From an uncultured Paracoccaceae bacterium (GTDB lineage: Bacteria > Pseudomonadota > Alphaproteobacteria > Rhodobacterales > Rhodobacteraceae), in assembly GCA_947500055.1 (NCBI GenBank), contig CANMQO010000003.1, positions 310,001 through 374,000 on the forward strand: a stretch of DNA of 64,000 bases, read 5' to 3'. The position numbers and the translations under genes were made by a program. Position 1 is the first letter of the stretch; each line of letters begins with the position of its first letter. Under the pieces are notes generated by a model, which worked only from the letters and a program-made list of their open reading frames with translations, had not been told where the DNA came from and searched no databases. Below are positions 1-9,936 of the stretch, one piece after another.

Positions 1-1
1 G

Positions 2-175
2 ACGGTGAAAGTACGCGATGGGCAAGCCCCCTTTATCTGGTTGGCCAATGGCGAACCTGTTGCCCGCACACACCGACAACAGATAGAGATCGCGGCACCC
101 GGCATCGGGTTTTCATCATTGACGGTGATCGACGCCAATGGCCAATCCGACCGGGCGCAGATCGCAATCGAATGA
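2..175 (+). CDS. pbpC: C-terminal fragment of penicillin-binding protein 1C (BiPBP_C-like domain), truncated by window start
   Basis: Open frame from base 2 to TGA at 173-175: ...PFIWLANGEPVARTHRQQIEIAAPGIGFSSLTVIDANGQSDRAQIAIE*, resembling the PbpC C-terminal Ig-like domain. Confidence 0.7.
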   Translation, partial: TVKVRDGQAPFIWLANGEPVARTHRQQIEIAAPGIGFSSLTVIDANGQSDRAQIAIE

Positions 176-307
176 TGATCCGCAGGTTTGCTCTTCTGTC
201 GATCACGTTACAAAGATCACATGGCGCGCAACCTTGCGCATCCTCGGATTTCGCGGCAATTGGGAAAAACACGCTATAAACCCACTCATGAACAGGTCCA
301 CGCAAGC

Positions 308-778
308 ATGAAGAAATTTCTTAGCCTCACCCTTCTTGCATTGCCTTCTTTCGCGATGGCGGATGACTACGCAATTGGCGACCTGACGATCATGAACCCG
401 ATCGCTTATGAAACAACGGCCACAGCAATGTCAGGTGCAGGCTATATGACGGTGACAAACAACGGCGATATGGCCGACCGCATTGTCCGGGCCGAGGCCG
501 ACTTTCCCCGTGTCATGCTGCATGAAAGCACGATTGCCGACGGGGTGGCGACAATGACGCATCTGGAGGGGGTCGAAATCCCCGCAGGCGCTACGGTCGC
601 ATTCGAACCCGGCGGCAAGCACGTGATGTTCATGGGATTGGACGGCGATCCGTTTGAAATCGGCGAAGAGATCAACGTTAAACTCGTCTTCGAAAAAGCC
701 GGGGAACTTGATGTGGTGTTCAAGGTGGAAGCCCGGAATCAGGAAGCTGCTAACGCCGAGGATCACAGCGGACATTGA
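308..778 (+). CDS. PCuAC-family periplasmic copper chaperone
   Basis: MKKFLSLTLLALPSFAMA signal peptide; HES...M...KHVMFMGL copper-binding H-M-H-M pattern; His-containing C-terminus. ATG at 308 chosen inside ORF 188-778. Confidence 0.85.
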   Translation: MKKFLSLTLLALPSFAMADDYAIGDLTIMNPIAYETTATAMSGAGYMTVTNNGDMADRIVRAEADFPRVMLHESTIADGVATMTHLEGVEIPAGATVAFEPGGKHVMFMGLDGDPFEIGEEINVKLVFEKAGELDVVFKVEARNQEAANAEDHSGH

Positions 779-1077
779 CATCCGCCATCCCAATGACAGA
801 CTTGCGCGGTTGCTCAGTCAAACGCGGGGCTAACATCCATTGTGTGGCCGTGCGGCTTCATGTCACGCTTTCCCTGGCATGATCAGTGATGCAAGATAAT
901 TATTATTTATCAATACTTTATAAGTACCTTACAGCTAATCACCCCAACCTCATCCGCTCCGTAACCTTCATCACGCAATCTTTTGCATGCGGGGGTGGAC
1001 CCCCCTGAAACATGCATTACATTGGGCGGCGACTGGGGCAAACGGTCACCAAAGCAGGATCGAAAAGGAATACGATC

Positions 1078-1521
1078 ATGATGAGATTTACTATTGCAGC
1101 CGCTCTTGCCGTGCTTGCAGCACCAGCTTTCGCAGATGGACACGCTTCATCACAAGGCGATGCTGCCGCTGGTGAAGAACAATTCAACCGGCAGTGCGTG
1201 GCGTGCCACGTTGTTGCTGATGCATCTGGCGCGGTACTTGCAGGCCGCAACGCAAAGACAGGTCCAAACCTTTTCGGAATAGCTGGCCGCGCACCTGGCG
1301 CGATTGAAGGCTTCCGTTACAGCGATTCAGTCATGGAGCTGGGTGAAACCGGCGCAACCTGGACCGAAGAAAGCTTTGTTGGATACGTCCAGAACCCGAC
1401 CGGCTGGTTGCGTGAGACGCTTGAAGATCGTCGCGCCCGCGGAAAGATGGCCTATCAGGTGCGTCAGGAAGCGCAGGCATATGACATTTATGCCTTCCTT
1501 GCGACTTTCGGCGCCGAATAA
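1078..1521 (+). CDS. c-type cytochrome (cytochrome c2/c550-like)
   Basis: Signal peptide plus CVACH heme motif, TGPNLFGIAGR, and C-terminal KMAYQV...AFLATF. Confidence 0.9.
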   Translation: MMRFTIAAALAVLAAPAFADGHASSQGDAAAGEEQFNRQCVACHVVADASGAVLAGRNAKTGPNLFGIAGRAPGAIEGFRYSDSVMELGETGATWTEESFVGYVQNPTGWLRETLEDRRARGKMAYQVRQEAQAYDIYAFLATFGAE

Positions 1522-1548
1522 CCGGCCCCACATTACAGCCATTTTCAG

Positions 1549-1583
1549 GACCACTGGAGGAAACTCCGGTGGCCCTTTCTTTT
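1549..1583 (+). terminator. Rho-independent terminator after cytochrome c
   Basis: CCACTGGAG-GAAA-CTCCGGTGG stem with GNRA-type loop followed by CCCTTTCTTTT. Confidence 0.75.
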
Positions 1584-1668
1584 GTCAGATGATGACTTGG
1601 TGAACCTGCTCGCAACGCGACGTTTCGATACTCCGGTTTGACACGGGTCTTGCGCGTCCCCAAAAACG

Positions 1669-3480
1669 GTGAAACCATTGGGGATGGAAAATCACATCAA
1701 ATCCTGGGCTGAGTCGGCCCCCCGTCTGGTCGCTGTGGCTGCGGGGCGGGAAGCGGCAGATCTTGTTATTCGTGGGTGCAAACTGGTCAATGTCCAAAGC
1801 CGCGAGGTTCTGGACTGGCAGGTCGCTGTGGCCGAGGGGCGCTTTGCCTATATCGGGCCGGATGCCTCGCATTGTATCGGCCCCGACACGCGGGTGATTG
1901 ACGCCGAAGGCCGCTATCTGATCCCCGGTCTTTGCGATGGCCATATGCATATCGAAAGCGGGATGCTGACCCCGGCCGAATTCGCCGCCGCCGTTATCCC
2001 GCATGGCACAACCACCATGTTCACTGATCCGCATGAGATTGCCAATGTATTGGGCCTGCATGGCGTGCGGATGATGCATGATGAGGCGCTGATGCAGCCC
2101 ATCAACATCTATACGCAAATGCCGTCATGTGCGCCGTCCGCGCCGGGGTTGGAAACAACCGGGTTTGAAATTTCGGCCGAAGATGTGACCGAGGCGATGG
2201 GTTGGCCCGGCATCATCGGGCTGGGTGAGATGATGAACTTCCCCGGTGTGATCAATGGCGATCCACAGATGCTGGCCGAAATGGCGGCGACGATGAACGC
2301 GGGCAAAACCGTGGGTGGGCACTATGCCTCGCCCGATAAAGGGATCGCGTTTTCGGCCTATGTGGCGGGCGGTGCGGCAGATGATCATGAAGGCACGGCA
2401 GAGGCGGATGCGATTGCGCGGGTGCGCAATGGCATGAAGTCGATGATGCGCCTCGGATCGGCTTGGTATGATATCGAAAGCCAGATTACCGCTGTGACGG
2501 AAAAGGGCCTTGATCCGCGAAACTTCATCCTTTGCACCGATGATTGCCATTCGGGAACACTGGTCAATGACGGGCATATGAACCGGGTTGTACGCCATGC
2601 CATTGAATGCGGGTGCGACCCGTTGATTGCCTTGCAGATGGCGACAATCAACACCGCCACCCATTTCGGGTTGGAACGCGAGCTTGGCAGCATTGCGCCG
2701 GGACGGCGGGCGGATATGATCCTGACTTCCGATCTGGCGACCTTGCCCATCGAACATGTCATCGCCCGCGGGCAAACCGTCGCACTGGACGGAAAGATCA
2801 CAGTGGACTGCCCGCATTATGACTGGCCGCCAGCGGCGCGGGCGACTGTGCGTATGGGCAAAACACTGGCAGCAGATGACTTTGCTATCAAGGCGCCGAA
2901 AGGGTCGAACACGGTAAAGGCCAAGGTGATCGGCGTCGTCGAAAATCAAGCCCCGACAGAGGCACTGACTGCTGAGTTGCCGGTGGTCGATGGTCTGGTC
3001 GAAGGGCAAGACGACACCTATCAGATTGCCCTTGTGGAACGGCACAGGGCGACAGGTGACGTGACAAACGGATTTGTATCCGGTTTTGGATATGAAGGGC
3101 AAATGGCGATAGCCTCAACCGTTGCCCATGACAGCCACCACATGATCGTCGTTGGCACAGACCGGAACATGATGGCCAAGGCGGCCAACCGGCTGAGCGA
3201 AGTTGGCGGCGGCGTGACAGTATGGAAAGACGGGGCGGAGCTGGCACTGGTCGAACTGCCGATTGCGGGGCTTATGTCTGACAGGCCCGCAGCAGAGGTA
3301 GCCGCCAAGGCCGACAACATGGTGGCAGCGATGGCGGCATGCGGATGCACGTTGAACAACGCCTATATGCAGCACTCACTCTTGGCGCTTGTTGTCATCC
3401 CATCGTTGCGGATCTCTGATCTGGGCTTGGTTGACGTCGACAAATTTGAACTGACAGAACTCTTTGAGGAAAACATATGA
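1669..3480 (+). CDS. ade: adenine deaminase
   Basis: Amidohydrolase motifs PGLCDGHMHIESGM, HGTTTMFTDPHEIANV, LCTDDCHSGTL; length about 600 aa. Start could be the ATG at 1684. Confidence 0.92.
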   Translation: MKPLGMENHIKSWAESAPRLVAVAAGREAADLVIRGCKLVNVQSREVLDWQVAVAEGRFAYIGPDASHCIGPDTRVIDAEGRYLIPGLCDGHMHIESGMLTPAEFAAAVIPHGTTTMFTDPHEIANVLGLHGVRMMHDEALMQPINIYTQMPSCAPSAPGLETTGFEISAEDVTEAMGWPGIIGLGEMMNFPGVINGDPQMLAEMAATMNAGKTVGGHYASPDKGIAFSAYVAGGAADDHEGTAEADAIARVRNGMKSMMRLGSAWYDIESQITAVTEKGLDPRNFILCTDDCHSGTLVNDGHMNRVVRHAIECGCDPLIALQMATINTATHFGLERELGSIAPGRRADMILTSDLATLPIEHVIARGQTVALDGKITVDCPHYDWPPAARATVRMGKTLAADDFAIKAPKGSNTVKAKVIGVVENQAPTEALTAELPVVDGLVEGQDDTYQIALVERHRATGDVTNGFVSGFGYEGQMAIASTVAHDSHHMIVVGTDRNMMAKAANRLSEVGGGVTVWKDGAELALVELPIAGLMSDRPAAEVAAKADNMVAAMAACGCTLNNAYMQHSLLALVVIPSLRISDLGLVDVDKFELTELFEENI

Positions 3481-4958
3481 ACCTGACTCAACAGGCAGCA
3501 CTCAGAACTCCTGACATCCCTCAACCCGAAGCATTTGATGACGCAGCAAAGGCGGTTGATCGCCTGATCATGCTGTATCAGACAGCAGTGCGTTTCCTGT
3601 CAGAAAACTTCGCGGCGGCCCTGACGGATGGGCAGCCCCTGACGCGTGTGCGGGCGTTTTATCCTGAAATCCGATTGACGACCACGACCTATGCCAAGAC
3701 CGATACGCGGCTGTCATTTGGCCATGTCGCCGAACCGGGGGTCTATGCCACGACCGTCACACGGCCAGACCTTTTTGCCGATTACCTACGGCAACAGATC
3801 GGGCTGCTGATCGAAAGCCACGGTGTACCGGTGATCATCGGGGCCTCAGACACGGCGATGCCGGTTCATTTTGCCGCCGCAAATAACCCGGACCTGACCG
3901 TCCCGCAGGAAGGGTCGATGGATTTTAACCTGCGTGACAGTTTCGATGTGCCAGACCTGAGCACGACGCATGACGATATTGTCAACGGTGAAACCTTCAC
4001 CTATCCCGACGGGGCGCGACCGCTTGCACCGTTTACAGCGCAACGTGTCGATTACTCGCTCGCGCGTCTGCAGCACTACACCGCAACGGCGGCAGAGCAT
4101 TTCCAGAACCACGTACTGTTCACCAACTACCAGTTCTATGTCGAAGAATTCGAGACATATGCACGGCAGATGCTGGATGATCCTGACAGTGGCTATACCA
4201 GCTTTGTCAGCACCGGAAATATCGAGATCACTGAGTCCGGCACACCGATCCCGACGCCGGCGAAACTGCCGCAGATGCCGACCTATCACCTGAAGCGGAA
4301 GAACGGTGGCGGGATCACCCTTGTCAATATCGGGGTGGGACCATCGAACGCCAAAACGGCGACGGACCATATTGCCGTGCTGCGCCCGCATGCCTGGCTG
4401 ATGGTCGGACACTGCGCCGGGCTGCGCAATTCGCAGCGTCTGGGGGATTTCGTTCTGGCGCATGCTTACCTGCGCGAAGATCACGTATTGGATGATGATC
4501 TGCCCGTCTGGATCCCGATCCCGGCGCTTGCTGAAATCCAGATCGCGCTGGAGACGGCTGTGGCGGATGTGACCAAACTGGAAGGGTATGAACTAAAACG
4601 GATCATGCGAACCGGCACGGTTGCCACGATCGATAACCGCAACTGGGAACTGCGCGAACATACCGGCCCGGTGCAACGATTGTCACAGTCACGGGCGATC
4701 GCGCTGGATATGGAAAGCGCGACCATCGCGGCCAACGGTTTCCGGTTCCGGGTACCTTACGGCACCTTACTTTGCGTCAGCGACAAACCCCTGCATGGAG
4801 AGCTGAAATTGCCCGGAATGGCGTCGAATTTCTATAAAACACAGGTGGCCGCACATCTGATGATCGGTATAAGAGCCATGGAACGACTACGCGAAATGCC
4901 GTTGGAACGCATTCACAGCCGCAAATTACGTAGCTTTGAAGAGACAGCATTCCTGTAA
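3477..4958 (+). CDS. amn: AMP nucleosidase
   Basis: 493 aa; GGITLVNIGVGPSNAKTATDHIAVLRPHAWLMVGHCAGLRNSQRLGDFVLAHAYLREDHVLD is typical of AMP nucleosidase. Overlaps the ade stop by 4 nt. Confidence 0.92.
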   Translation: MNLTQQAALRTPDIPQPEAFDDAAKAVDRLIMLYQTAVRFLSENFAAALTDGQPLTRVRAFYPEIRLTTTTYAKTDTRLSFGHVAEPGVYATTVTRPDLFADYLRQQIGLLIESHGVPVIIGASDTAMPVHFAAANNPDLTVPQEGSMDFNLRDSFDVPDLSTTHDDIVNGETFTYPDGARPLAPFTAQRVDYSLARLQHYTATAAEHFQNHVLFTNYQFYVEEFETYARQMLDDPDSGYTSFVSTGNIEITESGTPIPTPAKLPQMPTYHLKRKNGGGITLVNIGVGPSNAKTATDHIAVLRPHAWLMVGHCAGLRNSQRLGDFVLAHAYLREDHVLDDDLPVWIPIPALAEIQIALETAVADVTKLEGYELKRIMRTGTVATIDNRNWELREHTGPVQRLSQSRAIALDMESATIAANGFRFRVPYGTLLCVSDKPLHGELKLPGMASNFYKTQVAAHLMIGIRAMERLREMPLERIHSRKLRSFEETAFL

Positions 4959-5091
4959 TTCTGCAAAAAACAGCCAAAAACCCGTTATTTTCGCTTGAAA
5001 TGTCCCACTAATCGTTGTGGTGTCCCACTACATACCGTTATATGAGCGGGTAAGAGGCCCAACTACTGGGCGAACGAGGGAGACCAGTAAA

Positions 5092-5382
5092 ATGGCGACA
5101 AAACCAATGACAAAAGCGCAGCTTGTTGCTGCTTTGGCCGACGAAACAGGCATGGATAAAAAAGCAGCTGGTTCTGCACTTGACGCCGTGACCGGCATCA
5201 TCACCAAGGAAGTATCCGGCGGCGGCGCTGTGACACTTCCAGGTGTTGGCAAAATCTACTGCCGTGAGCGCCCAGAGCGCATGGTCCGCAACCCAGCGAC
5301 GGGTGAGCAGATCAAGAAAGAAGCAGACAAGGTTGTCAAAATGACAATCGCCAAGGCGCTGAAAGACAGCGTCAACGGCTAA
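5092..5382 (+). CDS. HU family DNA-binding protein
   Basis: MATKPMTKAQLVAALADETGMDKKAAGSALDAV...GVGKIYCRERPERMVRNPATGEQIKK, HU/IHF signature. Confidence 0.93.
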   Translation: MATKPMTKAQLVAALADETGMDKKAAGSALDAVTGIITKEVSGGGAVTLPGVGKIYCRERPERMVRNPATGEQIKKEADKVVKMTIAKALKDSVNG

Positions 5383-5420
5383 GTGTCCGGGCATCGTGCC
5401 CAAGCCAGAGTTCAAAGAAA

Positions 5421-5446
5421 GGTCGCCCCTTGTGGCGGCCTTTTTT
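5421..5446 (+). terminator. Rho-independent terminator after HU
   Basis: GGTCGCC-CCTTGT-GGCGGCC stem followed by TTTTTT. Confidence 0.85.
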
Positions 5447-5535
5447 AGTGTCGGAACCACCGCAATCTATCCCGGGTTTTGCGCCTTTACATCACATCGG
5501 TTTCGTTCCCTTTCGAAACACGGTAGGCGCAAGAT

Positions 5536-6399
5536 ATGGATATGAAATCGATCATCATGGGCCTGATCTTTGCGTTGATGTGGTCATCTGCTTTCACCTC
5601 GGCCCGGGTGATTGTTGAATATGCACCACCGTTGACGGCCTTGGCCCTGCGGTTCCTGATTTCCGGTCTGATTGGCGTCGGACTTGCGTCGGCATTGGGT
5701 CAGTCCATGCGTCTGACACGTCGCCAATGGATTGGTGTGGTTATCTTTGGAATTTGCCAGAACGCGCTTTATCTGGGGCTGAACTTCGTTGCCATGCAAA
5801 CGGTCGCGGCATCATTGGCCGCAATCATCGCGTCGACAATGCCGCTTTTGGTGGCCCTTGCCGGTTGGCTGGTTTTTGGCACCCGTGTCAAACCACTTGG
5901 ATTGGCCGGGCTGATTGCCGGAATTGTCGGTGTCGCGATGATCATGGGCGCGCGCGTGCAGGGCGGTGTCGATCTGTTTGGTCTGGGGCTATGCGTGCTT
6001 GGAGTTATTTCGTTGACCGTTGCGACGATGGCGGTGCTTGGTGCATCGTCGGGTGGAAATGTCCTGATGATCGTCGGGCTGCAGATGCTGGTCGGCAGTG
6101 CGGTACTTTGGGCACCCGCACTGATGCTGGAAGACCTGATCGTGACATGGAACTGGCAACTGATCGTTGCCTTCATCTACACGACTTTGGTTCCGGGTCT
6201 GGCGGCAACACTTGTCTGGTTCCTGCTGGTCGGGCGAATAGGGGCCGTGCGGGCATCAACATTCCACTTTCTCAACCCGTTTTTCGGCGTGTTCATTGCC
6301 GCGCTACTGCTGAACGAACAGGTCGGATCGTTGGATATCATAGGTGTGGCGGTGATTGCGGCGGGGATCCTTGCGGTACAGCTGTCAAAACAGACCTAG
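5536..6399 (+). CDS. DMT-superfamily transporter (EamA)
   Basis: 287 aa, about 10 hydrophobic segments, two EamA repeats. Confidence 0.88.
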   Translation: MDMKSIIMGLIFALMWSSAFTSARVIVEYAPPLTALALRFLISGLIGVGLASALGQSMRLTRRQWIGVVIFGICQNALYLGLNFVAMQTVAASLAAIIASTMPLLVALAGWLVFGTRVKPLGLAGLIAGIVGVAMIMGARVQGGVDLFGLGLCVLGVISLTVATMAVLGASSGGNVLMIVGLQMLVGSAVLWAPALMLEDLIVTWNWQLIVAFIYTTLVPGLAATLVWFLLVGRIGAVRASTFHFLNPFFGVFIAALLLNEQVGSLDIIGVAVIAAGILAVQLSKQT

Positions 6400-6965
6400 C
6401 CAAGGCCCTCGGTCCCGAACTTCAGGATCACCGGGACAATCAACTCTTCTTCGTCCAGCAAATGCCGGTTCAAAAGCTGTTCGAGTTCCGTCAAATGGCC
6501 CTGAAACGCCCCAGCAGCGTCCTGCAGCTTTGTCCGGTTATCCGCCTTGGTGATGACGGTATTCGCCTTTTCCACAAATGCATTCAGATAAGCGTCAATC
6601 GCGTGATGATCGCTATCCAGAATGTCAAAACCCTTGGTGATGCGGGTGTCGCGTTGTGATAGTTTGGGAAAGTAGTAGGTGTCTTCAATCGTGTGATGTT
6701 CGTGCAAGCCATTGACGAACATGCCCCCATATCGTGACACCACAGAGAGATAGCGACCGGTATCGAGCTTGTGATCAATCAATGCTTCGGTATTGCTGCG
6801 CATCTCGGTCATCAGGCGCCGGAACATCAGGTGCCGATCCAACCAAAATCGGATCAGCCCATCAAATCCCGGATCACGTTCCCACCCATCGCGGGGATAT
6901 TCAGCAAGCAAAACACGCAATGCATCTGGCAGGCCAGCGCGAGTGTTGAGGGCAAGATCAGTCAT
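6396..6965 (-). CDS. hemerythrin domain-containing protein
   Basis: HEHHTIEDTYYFPKL ... DSDHHAID ... HLTELEQLLNRHLLDEEELI metal-binding His/Glu pattern. Confidence 0.85.
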   Translation of the reverse strand: MTDLALNTRAGLPDALRVLLAEYPRDGWERDPGFDGLIRFWLDRHLMFRRLMTEMRSNTEALIDHKLDTGRYLSVVSRYGGMFVNGLHEHHTIEDTYYFPKLSQRDTRITKGFDILDSDHHAIDAYLNAFVEKANTVITKADNRTKLQDAAGAFQGHLTELEQLLNRHLLDEEELIVPVILKFGTEGLG

Positions 6966-7185
6966 GACAATTTCAGCTCCTTGGTCGCCAAGACATAGGT
7001 TGGCAAAAGCACCGCTACCACAAATTTTCGACACAAAAACGAATCAAACCGCAGACTTGCTGCGGTCGCAAAGTCAGATCATTCCGCTGACTGACCCAAA
7101 ATCTATCCACATCTTGCGCGTGTTCTGGGTTCACCCCTACCGGTGCAAATTGTCGTAGGGTCAAGTGCCGATTGGCCTTGCCATT

Positions 7186-7197
7186 TTTGTTAACAAA
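7186..7197. promoter_or_regulatory. 12-bp perfect palindrome TTTGTTAACAAA upstream of oppA
   Basis: Direct reading; 89 nt upstream of the ATG at 7286. Confidence 0.3.
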
Positions 7198-7285
7198 TCA
7201 AAAGATGCTCACATCTGCGCTACCAGCGCGTGACAATTCCAATGAATATCCTGGCAAAAACAGGGCATAAAAAAGGGAGATCCTC

Positions 7286-8920
7286 ATGACATTGAAAACG
7301 AAACTTATGGCGACCACCGCCGCATTCCTCATCGCGACCGGCGGTGCGGTTTATGCTGACGGGCACGCCACGCACCCTGAAACCGGCGAAACGCTCGCCT
7401 CTGATCAGACATTTACCTATCGTGTCGGCGATGAAAGCCCTTCTTACGATCCAGGCACTGTCGAAGACGTTGATGGCGCGGATGTCGTGCGCGACTTGTT
7501 TGAAGGTCTGATGAACCAGGACCCAGAGGGCAATCTGATCCCTGGCGTTGCGACGGGTTACACTGTCAGCGACGATAACCTGACCTATACATTCACACTG
7601 CGCGACAATGCAAAATGGTCCAATGGCGACCCTGTCACCGCTGGCGACTTCGTCTATGCGTGGAAGCGTGCCGCCGATCCGGAACTGGCATCACCTTACG
7701 CTTGGTATATCGAACTGATGTCGATCGAAAACGCGTCTGAAGTCATTGCAGGCGACAAAGATCCATCCGAACTCGCCGTGACTGCCGTTGATGACAAAAC
7801 ACTTGAAGTGCGCCTGTCGCAGCCACTGCCTTATTTCCCGCAGATGGTGACACACGGCACCACATTCCCTGTCCATCAGGCCACTGTTGAAGAACATGGA
7901 AACGATTGGGTTCTGCCGGAAAACATGGTGTCCAACGGGGCCTATGTTCTGACCGAATTCGTGCCACAGGAACGGCTGGTCCGCGAACGTAACCCGATGT
8001 ATTGGGACAACGAAAACACCATCATGGACAAGGTCGTCAAGCTTGTCATCGCCGATGAAAACGTGGCCCTGACCCGTTATCTGGCAGGCGAACTTGATTT
8101 GACAGATGTGCCAGCTGGCCAATTCCCAAGCCTGTCGCAGCAATATCCTGAACAGGCCGTTTCTGTTCCACGCGCATGTTCCTACTACTACATGTTCAAC
8201 CTGCGTGACGCTGCACCTGAAGAACTGAAGAACGCTGACGTACGCAAAGCGCTGAGCCTTGCCGTTGACCGTGACATCATTGTTGATGCCGTGCTCGCCG
8301 GTGGTCAGAAACCCGCCTATACATTCACCCACTGGGCAACAGCCGGGTTTGAAACACCCGATATTCCAATGGCGGACATGACCCAGGCCGACCGGAATGC
8401 AATGGCACAGGAACTGCTGGCTGGTGCTGGATATGGCGCTGACAATCCGCTGACAATCGATCTGGTTTACAACACCAACGAATCGCACAAGGCGATTGCC
8501 GTTGCGATCAGCCAGATGTGGAAGCAGACGCTGGGTGTCGAAACCACTCTGGCCAACCAGGAATGGCAGACATTCCTTGAAGCCCGCGGCAATGGTGACT
8601 TTGATGTCGCCCGTGGCGGTTGGTGTGCTGACTATAACGAGGCATCGACCTTCCTCGACCTGATGCAGTCCGAATCCGGCTATAACGACAGCAAATACGT
8701 GAACGCCGAGGTTGACGCGCTTTTGGCTGAGGCCAAGACATCCGACAACCCACAGGCAAACTACGACAAGGTAGAAGAATTCATCGCGCAAGATACGCCG
8801 ATCATTCCGATCTACCACTATGCGGCCGTTGATATGTTCGCAGAAAACCTCGAAGGCTGGCCCTACGAGAACTTTGAGCAGAACTGGTACTCCCGCAATC
8901 TTTACAAGATTGCTGAGTAA
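7286..8920 (+). CDS. oppA: oligopeptide ABC transporter substrate-binding protein
   Basis: SBP_bac_5 features: signal peptide, YTFTLRDNAKWSNGDPVTAGDFVYAWKRAADPELASPYAWYIELM; followed by permease and ATPase genes. Confidence 0.92.
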   Translation: MTLKTKLMATTAAFLIATGGAVYADGHATHPETGETLASDQTFTYRVGDESPSYDPGTVEDVDGADVVRDLFEGLMNQDPEGNLIPGVATGYTVSDDNLTYTFTLRDNAKWSNGDPVTAGDFVYAWKRAADPELASPYAWYIELMSIENASEVIAGDKDPSELAVTAVDDKTLEVRLSQPLPYFPQMVTHGTTFPVHQATVEEHGNDWVLPENMVSNGAYVLTEFVPQERLVRERNPMYWDNENTIMDKVVKLVIADENVALTRYLAGELDLTDVPAGQFPSLSQQYPEQAVSVPRACSYYYMFNLRDAAPEELKNADVRKALSLAVDRDIIVDAVLAGGQKPAYTFTHWATAGFETPDIPMADMTQADRNAMAQELLAGAGYGADNPLTIDLVYNTNESHKAIAVAISQMWKQTLGVETTLANQEWQTFLEARGNGDFDVARGGWCADYNEASTFLDLMQSESGYNDSKYVNAEVDALLAEAKTSDNPQANYDKVEEFIAQDTPIIPIYHYAAVDMFAENLEGWPYENFEQNWYSRNLYKIAE

Positions 8921-8935
8921 TCACACCTCGTGATG

Positions 8936-8965
8936 AACCGCGCCCCGCAACGGGGCGCGGTTTAC
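8936..8965 (+). terminator. Strong hairpin between oppA and oppB (12-bp stem, CAA loop)
   Basis: AACCGCGCCCCG-CAA-CGGGGCGCGGTT followed by a short T run. Confidence 0.75.
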
Positions 8966-8999
8966 CATTTATATTCCATTCTGCTTGGAAACCTGACAC

Positions 9000-9923
9000 A
9001 TGCTGAGCTTTGTCATTCGCCGCCTTACCGTGGCCATACCGACCTTGTTGATCCTGGTCATCCTATCCTTCGTTCTGATGTATGCCGCTCCCGGCGGCCC
9101 CTTTAATTCAGAGCGCCCGCTTCCCCCAGAAGTCCTTGCCAATATCGAAGCTAAATACGGCCTGGATCAGCCGTTCTGGAAACAGATCGTCAACTATGTC
9201 TGGGGCGTTGTTTCCAGCTTCGATTTCGGTCCGTCTTTCCAGTATAAGGACCGCACCGTAAACGACATCATCGCGCAGGGTTTCCCTGTGACCCTGACTT
9301 ACGGGTTCTGGTCCTTCGTCGTGGCCGTGCTCGTTGGTGTTTCGCTGGGTATCGCTGCCGCCATTCGCCAGAACTCATGGCTGGACTATCTGGCCGTCGG
9401 CATTTCCATCGGGGCGCAGGTGTTGCCAAACTTCGTGATGGCGCCGATCCTGCTTTTGACGTTCACCCTGTGGCTGGGCTGGTTGCCCGGCGGTGGTTGG
9501 AACGACGGGCAGTGGCAATATCTGATCATGCCGGTCATCGCGCTTTCTACATCCTATATGGCGTCTATCGCGCGGATCACACGTTCATCCATGCTTGAGG
9601 TGCTGAACACCAACTTCATCCGCACCGCCAAAGCCAAAGGGCTGCCAATGCGCCGGGTTATCTGGCGGCACGCGATGAAGCCGACAATGCTGCCGGTCCT
9701 CTCCTATCTGGGGCCTGCATTCGTGGGCATGATCACCGGCTCGGTGGTTATCGACGTGTTCTTCTCCACCGGCGGAATTGGGCAGTTCTTCGTGAACTCT
9801 GCCTTCAACCGCGATTATTCGGTCATCATGGGGATCACCATTCTGGTGGGCACCCTGACCATCCTTTTCAACCTTGTGGTCGATATCCTGTACGCATGGA
9901 TCGACCCGAAAATCCGCTACTAA
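9000..9923 (+). CDS. oppB: peptide ABC transporter permease
   Basis: BPD_transp_1 permease, MLSFVIRRLTVAIPTLLILVILSFVLMYAAPGGPF... Confidence 0.93.
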   Translation: MLSFVIRRLTVAIPTLLILVILSFVLMYAAPGGPFNSERPLPPEVLANIEAKYGLDQPFWKQIVNYVWGVVSSFDFGPSFQYKDRTVNDIIAQGFPVTLTYGFWSFVVAVLVGVSLGIAAAIRQNSWLDYLAVGISIGAQVLPNFVMAPILLLTFTLWLGWLPGGGWNDGQWQYLIMPVIALSTSYMASIARITRSSMLEVLNTNFIRTAKAKGLPMRRVIWRHAMKPTMLPVLSYLGPAFVGMITGSVVIDVFFSTGGIGQFFVNSAFNRDYSVIMGITILVGTLTILFNLVVDILYAWIDPKIRY

Positions 9924-9936
9924 GGGGGTCCGTGCG

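Noticed and set aside
2125-3102. 325-aa minus-strand ORF
   Set aside because: Antisense to ade with no recognisable motifs.
3846-4484. 212-aa minus-strand ORF
   Set aside because: Antisense to amn; shadow ORF.
5727-6659. 310-aa plus-strand ORF spanning the EamA and hemerythrin genes
   Set aside because: Out of frame with EamA and antisense to the hemerythrin gene; W/R/C-rich shadow frame.
7691-8818. 375-aa minus-strand ORF
   Set aside because: Antisense to oppA; shadow ORF.
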